A stretch of DNA of 15,559 nt from Candidatus Egerieousia excrementavium (GTDB lineage: Bacteria > Bacteroidota > Bacteroidia > Bacteroidales > UBA932): assembly GCA_017694275.1 (NCBI GenBank), contig JADINB010000123.1, positions 1-15,559 of the forward strand, written 5' to 3'. The notes below the pieces were generated by a model. That model did not search any database. It worked only from the letters and a program-made list of their open reading frames with translations, and had not been told where the DNA came from. The translations under genes and the position numbers were made by a program. This document shows positions 1 through 6,900 of this stretch, piece by piece. Each line of letters opens with the position of its first letter. Within the stretch, counting starts at the first letter, position 1.

Positions 1-13
1 AGATAACTTGAGG

Positions 14-47
14 GTCTCGTGGGCTCGGAGATGTGTATAAGAGACAG
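14..47 (+). other. Nextera sequencing adapter (assembly artefact)
   Basis: This is not biological sequence. Positions 14-28 read GTCTCGTGGGCTCGG and 29-47 read AGATGTGTATAAGAGACAG, the 19-bp Tn5 mosaic end; together they are the Illumina Nextera read-2 transposase adapter. Genomic sequence begins at 48. Bases 1-13 before the adapter are probably also non-genomic (remains of index and flow-cell oligonucleotide), although I can match only AGAT at 1-4 to the end of the P7 oligonucleotide. Confidence 0.97.
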
Positions 48-239
48 CTGCATTTCGATAACCTTGACGGTCTGGCCGAATATGTTCTTTTTCCCGTATG
101 CAGACCACTCGTCTACCAGCTCTGCCATTGTAGATGACGGAGTAATAGGATAAATGGCTGCAACCTCACTGAACATATAGGCTACATACGCAGCAGCGTA
201 GTTGCCGTCGCAGGTGATAAATTGTTTCTCTTTAGCCAT
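48..239 (-). CDS. nifJ: Pyruvate:ferredoxin (flavodoxin) oxidoreductase, N-terminal 64 residues only
   Basis: Partial gene. The enzyme oxidatively decarboxylates pyruvate with CoA to acetyl-CoA and CO2 and passes electrons to ferredoxin or flavodoxin; it is a cytoplasmic, thiamine-pyrophosphate, iron-sulfur enzyme central to anaerobic metabolism. The visible residues begin MAKEKQFITCDGN, followed by YMFSEVAAIYPITPSSTMAE (about residues 21-40) and end KVIEMQ, which is the start of domain I of the single-chain PFOR/NifJ family; the full family protein is about 1,180 residues. The ATG at 239-237 is the family start. No Shine-Dalgarno is visible, the upstream sequence being AT-rich. The gene is open at the 3' side because it runs into the adapter at 47, so this is an assembly cut and not a mutation. 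fabD lies upstream on the same strand, 98 bp away. Confidence 0.93.
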
Positions 240-307
240 AAATATGATATTAAAGATTTAGTATTTAGTTAATTATTATATTCTGCCAAAAACGGATACA
301 AATCCCC

Positions 308-315
308 CAAAATTA
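308..315 (-). promoter_or_regulatory. Possible nifJ promoter box
   Basis: On the minus strand this reads TAATTTTG, matching the Bacteroidales -7 consensus TAnnTTTG. It would give a leader of about 65 nt for nifJ. A TTTG lies upstream but only 15 bp away, short of the usual 19-21, so support is moderate. Confidence 0.35.
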
Positions 316-337
316 ATAAATTTTCGGTAACAAAACA

Positions 338-1213
338 CTATTGGCGGCCCTCAGTTTTTACTTCCGGCGCAATTTTTTTTACCAATCCCTGCAAAACTGC
401 ACCCGGCCCCAGTTCTATAAACTCGTCTGCTCCGTCTGCAACCATATTTTCAACGCTTTGTCTCCACCTTACCGGTGCCGTAAGCTGTATGAGCAGGTTC
501 TTCTTTATCTCAGCCGGATCTGTGTGAGGTCTGGCATCTACATTCTGGTATACAGGGCATATTGGCCTGCTGAATTCTGTCTCTTCAATGGCCTTTGCCA
601 GCTCTACCCTTGCGGGGTCCATAAGCGGCGAGTGGAATGCCCCGCCTACGGCCAGCACCAGTGCCCTTCTTGCTCCGGCTTCCTTAAGGGTTGCGCAGGC
701 TTTGTTTACCGCTTCAACCTCACCTGAAATGACAACCTGCCCTTTGCAGTTGTAGTTTGCCGCAACAACTACACCTTCGGTGTTGTTGCATACGTCTTCT
801 ATGACTTTGTCTTCCAGACCCAAGACGGCAGCCATGGTAGATGGCTTCAAATCGCATGCCTTTTGCATTGCCATAGCTCTGTGATATACCAGTCTGAGTC
901 CGTCTTCAAATTTGAGCGCGCCTGATGCGACCAATGCGGAAAATTCTCCCAATGAGTGTCCTGCAACCATGTCAGGCCTGAAGTCCGCCAAAGTCTTGGC
1001 CAATACTACAGAGTGCAAAAAAATAGCAGGCTGGGTCACTTTTGTCTGTTTCAGTTCTTCGGCTGTTCCGGAAAACATGGTGTCCGTAATTCTGAATCCC
1101 AGGATTCCGTTAGCTTGTTCAAACAGTTCCTTTGCCTGCAGATTGTTGTCATACAAATCTTTGCCCATTCCTGAGAATTGGGCTCCCTGGCCGGGAAAAA
1201 CATATGCTTTCAT
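338..1213 (-). CDS. fabD: Malonyl-CoA:acyl carrier protein transacylase (FabD)
   Basis: Transfers malonyl groups from malonyl-CoA to acyl carrier protein, supplying the extender unit for type II fatty acid synthesis in the cytoplasm. The 291-residue protein is of normal family length. It begins MKAYVFPGQGAQ with the oxyanion-hole glutamine region (Q9/Q12). The nucleophile is Ser87 in GHSLGE, Arg111 follows in VYHRA, and the catalytic His193 is in GAFHSP; NYNCKGQVVISG (about residues 152-163) is also conserved. I chose the ATG at 1213 over the in-frame GTG immediately before it (1216) because an AAGGA sequence sits 6 nt before the ATG but only 3 nt before the GTG, and family members begin MKA. 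The gene is transcribed divergently from tRNA-Arg. It lies 98 bp upstream of nifJ on the same strand, where there is a possible separate promoter, so co-transcription is uncertain. Confidence 0.95.
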   Translation of the reverse strand: MKAYVFPGQGAQFSGMGKDLYDNNLQAKELFEQANGILGFRITDTMFSGTAEELKQTKVTQPAIFLHSVVLAKTLADFRPDMVAGHSLGEFSALVASGALKFEDGLRLVYHRAMAMQKACDLKPSTMAAVLGLEDKVIEDVCNNTEGVVVAANYNCKGQVVISGEVEAVNKACATLKEAGARRALVLAVGGAFHSPLMDPARVELAKAIEETEFSRPICPVYQNVDARPHTDPAEIKKNLLIQLTAPVRWRQSVENMVADGADEFIELGPGAVLQGLVKKIAPEVKTEGRQ

Positions 1214-1259
1214 CACTTATCCTTAAACTTTTATGAGTTGAGTCCGATAAATTAAACCG

Positions 1260-1267
1260 CAAAGATA
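1260..1267 (-). promoter_or_regulatory. fabD promoter box (TAnnTTTG)
   Basis: Reads TATCTTTG on the minus strand, a full match to the Bacteroidales -7 box, 46 bp before the fabD ATG. No clear TTTG -33 box is seen at the expected distance. It lies back to back with the tRNA-Arg promoter box. Confidence 0.5.
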
Positions 1268-1287
1268 TATATTTTCGATAAAATAAC

Positions 1288-1295
1288 TAAATTTG
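1288..1295 (+). promoter_or_regulatory. tRNA-Arg promoter box (TAnnTTTG)
   Basis: TAAATTTG on the plus strand matches the -7 consensus and ends 12 bp before the tRNA. The -33 element is not recognisable in the AT-rich sequence upstream. Confidence 0.5.
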
Positions 1296-1307
1296 CCCTT
1301 CCATTCT

Positions 1308-1379
1308 GCCCTTGTAGTTTAATGGATAGAATATGAGATTCCGGTTCTCACGGTGGCGGTTCGATTCCGCCCGGGGGCA
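1308..1379 (+). tRNA. tRNA-Arg, anticodon CCG
   Basis: Seventy-two bases fold as a cloverleaf. The acceptor stem is GCCCTTG/CGGGGGC with two G-U pairs. The anticodon stem is TGAGA/TCTCA around loop TTCCGGT, giving anticodon CCG at 1341-1343 and decoding CGG as arginine. The T stem is GGCGG/CCGCC with loop TTCGATT. The D stem is weak (GTTT with G-U pairs), as I recall for tRNA-Arg of this phylum. The discriminator is A1379 and CCA is not encoded. A very strong hairpin starts 3 bp downstream. Confidence 0.95.
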
Positions 1380-1382
1380 CAG

Positions 1383-1422
1383 AATAATTAAGGGATGGCG
1401 GGACCGCCATCCCTTAATTATT
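1383..1422 (+). terminator. 19-bp perfect inverted repeat after tRNA-Arg, possible terminator
   Basis: AATAATTAAGGGATGGCGG at 1383-1401 is the exact reverse complement of 1404-1422, with only GA between. It begins 4 bases after the tRNA, so it probably ends the tRNA transcript, although no long T-run follows. Its right arm is the first 17 bases of the repeat unit that recurs at 1522 and 1643, so it may instead mark the inverted edge of that repeat family. Confidence 0.55.
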
Positions 1423-1704
1423 TGTTGCACTCTGTGCAACTTCTCTTTTTAGCCCCTGATGGGGTGCGCTCCTTCCAGTCGCGGTCCTTTCAGGACTTTT
1501 TAGTGCTAATCTTTCAGAGTCGCCATCCCTTAATTATTTGTCGCACTTTGTGCAACTTTTCTTTTTTTACAGACTTCGTCTGATACCCCTGACGGGGTTG
1601 CGCTCCTTTCAGGACTTTCTAGTGCCAATCTTTCATAGCCCCGCCATCCCTTAATTATTTGTTGCACTCTGTGCAACTTCCCTTTTTAACAGACTTCGTC
1701 TGAT
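1406..1704 (+). repeat. Tandem array of three palindrome-rich repeat units
   Basis: Three direct copies begin with GCCATCCCTTAATTATTTGT at 1406, 1522 and 1643 (periods 116 and 121 bp); the second and third keep this start and the third is cut short near 1704. Each unit is built of small hairpins: TTGCAC-TCT-GTGCAA in all copies (one mismatch in copy 2), AGAC-TTC-GTCT in copies 2 and 3 (1571-1581, 1691-1701), CCCC-TGAY-GGGG in copies 1 and 2 (1453-1464, 1586-1597), and a TCCT-TTC-AGGA stem in copies 1 and 2. No credible ORF lies in 1380-1798. I do not recognise the family; a Bacteroidales intergenic repeat element is the simplest reading. Confidence 0.8.
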
Positions 1705-1741
1705 TAGGGCTGCAAAATTCGTTCCCCCACCGTACGGCAGT

Positions 1742-1776
1742 AAAAAAGGATGAACGGAAATTCCGCTCATCCTTTT
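1742..1776 (-). terminator. Rho-independent terminator of the oadA-like gene
   Basis: On the minus strand a 10-bp stem AAAAGGATGA/TCATCCTTTT, extended inward by CGG/CCG across an A-C mismatch, ends in six Ts. It starts 23 bp after the stop codon at 1799. A T-run of four on the other side means it could also stop plus-strand transcription coming out of the repeat array. Confidence 0.85.
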
Positions 1777-1798
1777 ACGCCTTATCGGCCGCTGTCAA

Positions 1799-3580
1799 TT
1801 ACTCTATGAAACCGAGTATCTCGCCCTTTTCCACCTTGTCTCCCTGATGTGCGCAGATTGCAACAATCTTACCGTTTACAGGTGCGTTTATGGCCTCCGG
1901 ACCATAGAATGCCTGTACGAAGCATACAGGCTCTCCGGCTTTGAACTCGGTGCCGATAGTGGGAGCCGTAGACTTGTCGGCAACATCGTATTGCCAGATG
2001 ACCTGTCCTTTGACACTTGCCTGGATGGGTTTCGCATTGGGGAATTTGGCAACGAGTGCATCAATGTCGAATTTGGGCATTTCCACAACCGGACGGGTAA
2101 TGACAATCGGTGCTCCGGCCTTCTCTTTGGCTGCCTCGAGTTCTTGTTCAAAACGTTTCTTTGCAATGCCGCTCTTGTAGTCGCGATACTGTCTCTCGTG
2201 CATTGCGAACTCGAAGAGTTCTTCATCGTCTTCTCCTCTCTCCCATCCTTCGTCTTTGAGCATCTGCTCGAATTTGGGAAGTTCGTTGGGGAATGCATCC
2301 TGAGGGTTGCCTTCGTAGAACTCCAGCCCCTTCTTTTTTACAATCTCCTTGATTTCGGGTGCAAGTTCTCCAGGAAGTTTTCCGGTCTTGCCCAGAATCA
2401 TGTTCATAGTGTCTTTGTCTATTGTTGTCCAGCGTGGCTCTCCTTTGAGTATATGCATGAGGTTCATGAGCGCCGTATTCTTTACATACTGGCTGAATGG
2501 TGTTACCAAAGGAGGATAACCCAGACGTGGCCATACATACTCTACTTCCTGGAAAAGCATTACTGTCAAATCGTTGAGGGTGAGTTCCTTCTTTCCTTGA
2601 TTGCGGAGAGATGCATTTATGGCATTGTGGAAGCCCTTGAGGTCTGCCATCATCGAGCCCATCATTCCGCCCGGAAGCCCGCAGCCTACCAGCAGCGATG
2701 ATGATTTGTAGTTGCCCGGTTCGATAAAGTATCCGAGATAATCGTCAATAAAGGTCTGTGTAAGCCTCCTTGCCTCCATGTAGGCATCCATGTTTATATC
2801 CTTTACAAGGAAGCCGGCATCCTTGAGCATCGCCTGTATGGTAATGACATCGGGATGGATTTTGCCCCATGAGAGCGGTTCCATTGCCACGTCTATATAT
2901 TCTGCACCAGCCCTTGCGACCTCAAGCATCGAAGCGACTGAAAAGCCCGGGCCTGAATGTCCGTGATACTGGACAACTATGTGCGGATATTTGTCCTTTA
3001 TGGCTTTTGTAAGCCTTCCGAGGAATACAGGACGCCCGATACCAGCCATATCCTTAAGGCATATCTCGTCGCATCCATATTCGACAACCTTGTCTACAAC
3101 GCCCATGTAGTACTCTACCGTATGGACCGGAGAGTGGGTGATGCTCAATGCTACCTGTGAAATCATTCCTCCCTTTTTTGCCCCTATTACAGAGCCCTTG
3201 AGATTCCTGTGGTCGTTGAGCCCGCAGAATGAACGCGAGATGTTCGTTCCCTGTTTCGCCTTTACCTTGTACATGAGAAACCTCACGTCTTCGGGAACAG
3301 GGTTCATACGGAGTGCGTTCAGACCGCGCTCCAGCATGTGGGTCTGTATTCCGACCTTGTTGAACGGTGCTGTCCACTCTCTGACTGCCTTGTTGGGATT
3401 CTCGCCGAACAGCAGGTTCACCTGTTCGAATGCGCCTCCGTTTGTTTCTACACGGTCGAAACATCCCATGTCTATTATGACAGGGGCTATCTGTTTGAGT
3501 TGATGCACTTTAGGAACATATTTTCCTGAAGATTGCCACATATCCCTGTAAAGCAGGGAGAATTTTATTTCACGAGCCAT
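1799..3580 (-). CDS. oadA: Carboxyltransferase subunit, oxaloacetate decarboxylase alpha / pyruvate carboxylase B type
   Basis: The 593-residue protein belongs to the family that moves a carboxyl group between carboxybiotin and pyruvate/oxaloacetate (oxaloacetate decarboxylase alpha, pyruvate carboxylase subunit B). Residues 1-300 form the TIM-barrel carboxyltransferase: YRDMWQSS (11-18, metal ligand Asp13), CLKDMAG with the candidate carboxylated Lys176, and QYHGHSGPG with metal-binding His206 and His208. Residues about 310-480 are the conserved carboxylase region. Residues 520-593 align as a biotinyl/lipoyl fold ending INAPVNGKIVAI...GDKVEKGEIL. Where biotin carriers have AMKM there is AFYG (557-560), so no lysine can be biotinylated. 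The protein probably relies on another carrier or has a changed role; the exact substrate is unproven. The ATG at 3580 gives MAREIKFSLLYRD, and no Shine-Dalgarno is visible. It has its own promoter box and a strong terminator, so it is likely monocistronic. Confidence 0.88.
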   Translation of the reverse strand: MAREIKFSLLYRDMWQSSGKYVPKVHQLKQIAPVIIDMGCFDRVETNGGAFEQVNLLFGENPNKAVREWTAPFNKVGIQTHMLERGLNALRMNPVPEDVRFLMYKVKAKQGTNISRSFCGLNDHRNLKGSVIGAKKGGMISQVALSITHSPVHTVEYYMGVVDKVVEYGCDEICLKDMAGIGRPVFLGRLTKAIKDKYPHIVVQYHGHSGPGFSVASMLEVARAGAEYIDVAMEPLSWGKIHPDVITIQAMLKDAGFLVKDINMDAYMEARRLTQTFIDDYLGYFIEPGNYKSSSLLVGCGLPGGMMGSMMADLKGFHNAINASLRNQGKKELTLNDLTVMLFQEVEYVWPRLGYPPLVTPFSQYVKNTALMNLMHILKGEPRWTTIDKDTMNMILGKTGKLPGELAPEIKEIVKKKGLEFYEGNPQDAFPNELPKFEQMLKDEGWERGEDDEELFEFAMHERQYRDYKSGIAKKRFEQELEAAKEKAGAPIVITRPVVEMPKFDIDALVAKFPNAKPIQASVKGQVIWQYDVADKSTAPTIGTEFKAGEPVCFVQAFYGPEAINAPVNGKIVAICAHQGDKVEKGEILGFIE

Positions 3581-3636
3581 AAGAAATAAGTTTATCCATT
3601 AATATTGTTTTTTGAATTGTTTAATTCAACATCTTA

Positions 3637-3644
3637 CAAATGTA
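3637..3644 (-). promoter_or_regulatory. Promoter box of the oadA-like gene
   Basis: TACATTTG on the minus strand fully matches TAnnTTTG, 56 bp before the start codon. The upstream region is AT-rich without a clear -33 box. It diverges from the tRNA-His promoter. Confidence 0.5.
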
Positions 3645-3672
3645 AGAAAAATATTGAAATAAATATTACTTT

Positions 3673-3703
3673 TTTGTGTTTGAAAAAAAAAGTGATATAT
3701 TTG
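3673..3703 (+). promoter_or_regulatory. tRNA-His promoter, complete consensus
   Basis: TTTG (3673-3676), 19 bp, then TATATTTG (3696-3703): both boxes and the spacing fit the Bacteroidales sigma consensus. Transcription should start a few bases downstream, some 25-30 bp before the tRNA. Confidence 0.78.
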
Positions 3704-3735
3704 CAGTCCGTTTCAGGCCATGGAACGGGTAATAT

Positions 3736-3810
3736 GGTGGTTGTAGCTCAGTTGGTTAGAGCGTCGGTTTGTGGCACCGAAGGTCGTGGGTTCGAGCCCC
3801 ATCCTCCACC
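3736..3810 (+). tRNA. tRNA-His, anticodon GTG, with a mismatched acceptor stem
   Basis: The anticodon stem TCGGT/ACCGA encloses TTGTGGC, giving anticodon GTG for histidine. The D arm (GCTC...GAGC) and T arm (GTGGG/CCCAT around TTCGAGC) are regular. The extra 5' G (-1) typical of tRNA-His is encoded at 3736 and faces discriminator C3810. The 5' acceptor strand GTGGTTG (3737-3743) faces CCTCCAC (3803-3809), leaving two adjacent mismatches, U5-U68 and U6-C67, where CAACCAC would pair perfectly. It has a consensus promoter and terminator, so it looks expressed; whether it charges normally is open. Confidence 0.9.
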
Positions 3811-3815
3811 CGAAA

Positions 3816-3845
3816 GGGTAGCCGTAGATTGCGGCTGCCCTTTTT
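3816..3845 (+). terminator. Rho-independent terminator of tRNA-His
   Basis: GGGTAGCCG (3816-3824) pairs with CGGCTGCCC (3832-3840), nine pairs including one G-U, around a 7-nt loop, followed by five Ts. It starts 6 bases after the tRNA and separates it from metH. Confidence 0.88.
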
Positions 3846-3861
3846 CAGTATGTGACTGTCA

Positions 3862-3892
3862 TTGTTTTTTATGCTTTTTTGCCCTTATTTTG
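3862..3892 (+). promoter_or_regulatory. Weak candidate promoter for metH-metF
   Basis: TTG at 3862-3864 and TTATTTTG at 3885-3892 are spaced 20 bp apart, but the second base of the -7 box does not match TAnnTTTG. It is the best candidate between the tRNA-His terminator and metH. I see no cobalamin or SAM riboswitch in this short gap. Confidence 0.3.
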
Positions 3893-3939
3893 CATCTTGA
3901 ATCTTAGTTAGGCAAATAATAAAGTCAGGAGAATACGGA

Positions 3940-6900
3940 ATGGCCGCTGAAGGGGCAAAATATCGGTTGGTTAAACTGTTGCATGAGAGGATAGTCATGC
4001 TTGACGGTGCGACTGGAACCATGATACAGAAGTGCAATCTTGCAGATTCGGATTTCGGAGGCAAGAAGGGTAACAATGACATTCTTAACATTACGCGTCC
4101 GGATATAGTCGAAGCTGTCCACAGACAATATATAGAGGCAGGGGCCGACATAATAGAGACCAATACTTTCAGCGGAAATGCAATCTCCCAGGCTGAGTAC
4201 GGTTGCCAGTCATCGGTATACGATATCAACTACAAGGGGGCTCTCATTGCGAAAAAGGCGGCGGAAGGCAGCGGGGTGTTTGTCGCAGGTTCGATAGGGC
4301 CTACCGTAAAGATGCTTTCGTTTTCTCCTGATGTAAGCAGGCCGCAGTACAGGCCGGTCAGTTTCGACCAGATGCGCGAAGCCTATTCCATGCAGGTTGG
4401 TGCCTTGCTGGACGGTGGAGTGGATTTGCTTGTTGTAGAGACGGTTTACGACGGGCTGAACGCCAAGGCCGCCCTCTATGCGATAGAGCAGCAGAAGAGG
4501 CAAAGAGGTACAGACATACCAGTCTTTGTCTCCGCCACAGTCAACGATAAAAGCGGGCGTCTGCTCAGCGGACAGCAGATAGAGGCTCTTTATGTGGCCT
4601 TGAGCCATTATGACATTACCGCATTCGGGCTTAACTGTTCTTTCGGAGCATCTGACCTGATGCCTTTTCTGGAGCAGATAGCCGATAAGTCTTTTTCAGG
4701 GCGCGGAATTGCGACCGCGACAATGCTCTATCCGAATGCCGGACTGCCCAATGAAATGGGGATGTATGACGAACAGCCGGAATTTACTGCCGGCTGCATG
4801 AAGCAGCTTGCAGACAAAGGGCTTATAAACATAGCCGGAGGATGCTGCGGTACAACGCCGGAACATATCAGAGCCATAAAAAAGGCTCTTGAGGGGGTCG
4901 CTCCCCGCAGGTTCTATGAACGGAAAAATCCTCTTGCAGACGAACTCTGGGTAGCTGGTCTCGATGACATGCTTATAGACAGAGAGAGAAACAACTTCGT
5001 GAATGTGGGTGAACGGACAAACATGGCCGGTTCGGCCAAGTTCGCAAAACTCATAAGAGAGGGGGATTTCGCAGGTGCGGCAGATATTGCAAGAAAGCAG
5101 ATAGAGGGTGGCGCGACCGTAATAGACATCAATACAGATGACGCAATGACCGATTCGGCCGCCAATATGGAAACATATGTCCGTTATATAAGCAATGACC
5201 CCGATATTGCGAAAGTGCCTTTTATGATAGATTCTTCAGACTGGAATACCATTCTTGCCGGGCTGAAGAACTGTACTGGAAAGGCCATAGTGAACTCATT
5301 GAGCCTTAAGGAGGGTGAGGAGGAATTCGAGAGAAAGGCTACTGAGGTTTTCAGGATGGGGGCGGCTCTTGTTGTCATGGCATTTGACGAGAAGGGGCAG
5401 GCAGTGACATTCGAGCGAAAGATCGAGATATGCAGCAGAGCGTACAGAATCCTTACCGAAAGAGTCGGCTTCAGGCCGTGCGACATAATTTTTGACGTGA
5501 ATGTCCTGACAGTGGCTACAGGAATAGAGGAACACGACAACTATGCCGTGGATTTCATAAGGGCCGTAAAGTGGATAAAGGAAAATCTGAAGGGATGCAA
5601 GACATCAGGGGGCGTTTCAAATCTCTCCTTTGCTTTCAGGGGCAACAACCGGGTAAGGGAAGCCATGCACTCCGTTTTTCTCTACCATGCAATTGAGGCC
5701 GGCCTCGACATGGCAATCGTAAATCCGGCCATGCTTCAGATTTATGATGAAATAGAACCTGAACTGTTGCATGCGGTGGAGGCTGTTGTGCTTAATGACA
5801 GGACTCTGGCAGGAAAAGAGCTGCCAGACGGCATTACACCGACCGATAATCTTGTGGAGCTTGCCCGCAAGATAAAGGAGAGTGAGCAGGGCGGGATGCC
5901 TTCTGCCGCAGAACCGTCCCGTATGCCGCACTGGCGGGAAAAACCGCTGGAAGAGCGTATAGAATATGCCCTTGTCAAGGGAATAACAGACTATATGGCG
6001 GAGGATATGCATGAAGCATTGTTGAAATACGGCATGCCGATAGAGATTGTCCAGGGCCCGCTGATGGCCGGCATGGACCGTGTCGGCACTCTTTTCGGAG
6101 AAGGAAAGATGTTTTTGCCTCAGGTAGTGAAGAGTGCCAGGGCCATGAAGGAGGCCGTTGCCGTGTTGCAGCCTTCAATGGAGGCTTCTGCAGGCAAGTC
6201 ATTGGGAAAAGGCAGGGGAAGGGGAGTGGCAGTTCTGGCTACCGTCAAGGGCGATGTGCACGACATAGGTAAAAATATAGTGGGCATAGTTCTGGCCTGC
6301 AATGGATTTGATGTGGTGGATCTGGGGGTGATGGTTGAAAACAAATGCATTATAGATGCAGCGATTGAACATGATGCAGATATCATAGGGGTAAGCGGCC
6401 TTATAACTCCCTCGCTGGAGCAGATGGAGGAGTTGTGCAGAATGATGGAGGAGCGCAAAGGAGAAATTCTGGAAAAGACAGGTCATCCTATAGCAATAAA
6501 TGTCGGTGGAGCCACGACTTCTGCGCTCCATACCGCGGTAAAGCTTGCCCCGCTGTACAGTTACTGTGTCGTGCACGGACATGATGCTTCTGCAACGGCC
6601 GGTATCTGCAAGAGGCTTATGACCTCTCCCGAATATGTGGAGCAAATCAAGAAGGAGCAACAGAGACTCAGAGATGAATATGGTGCAAGAAAACTGCGCT
6701 TTCATACACCTGAGCAGGCAAGGGCACTGGCTTTGCGCTTTCCGTTGGAATCGTTCCGTCAGGCCGGGCGTTACGGCGAAGAAAATTTCTTTGCAGGCGA
6801 CATAGCGCTCAATGAACTGGTGCCGTATATAGAGTGGACTCCCTTTTTCAATTTCTGGGGCTTCAAGGGAAAGTATCCCAAGCTTCTTTACGAAGGAGGC

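Noticed and set aside
1406..1704. CRISPR array
   Set aside because: The repeats are near-identical units of 116-121 bp joined directly, without unique spacers of 25-45 bp, and no cas genes are present.
1847..2701. Long ORF (284 codons) on the plus strand opposite the oadA-like gene
   Set aside because: The minus-strand frame encodes a clear, complete enzyme with catalytic motifs; the antisense product has no recognisable motifs and is cysteine- and aromatic-rich, as expected of a shadow frame.
3846..3939. Cobalamin or SAM riboswitch upstream of metH
   Set aside because: Only about 90 nt remain after the tRNA-His terminator; no B12 box or multi-stem SAM aptamer is visible.
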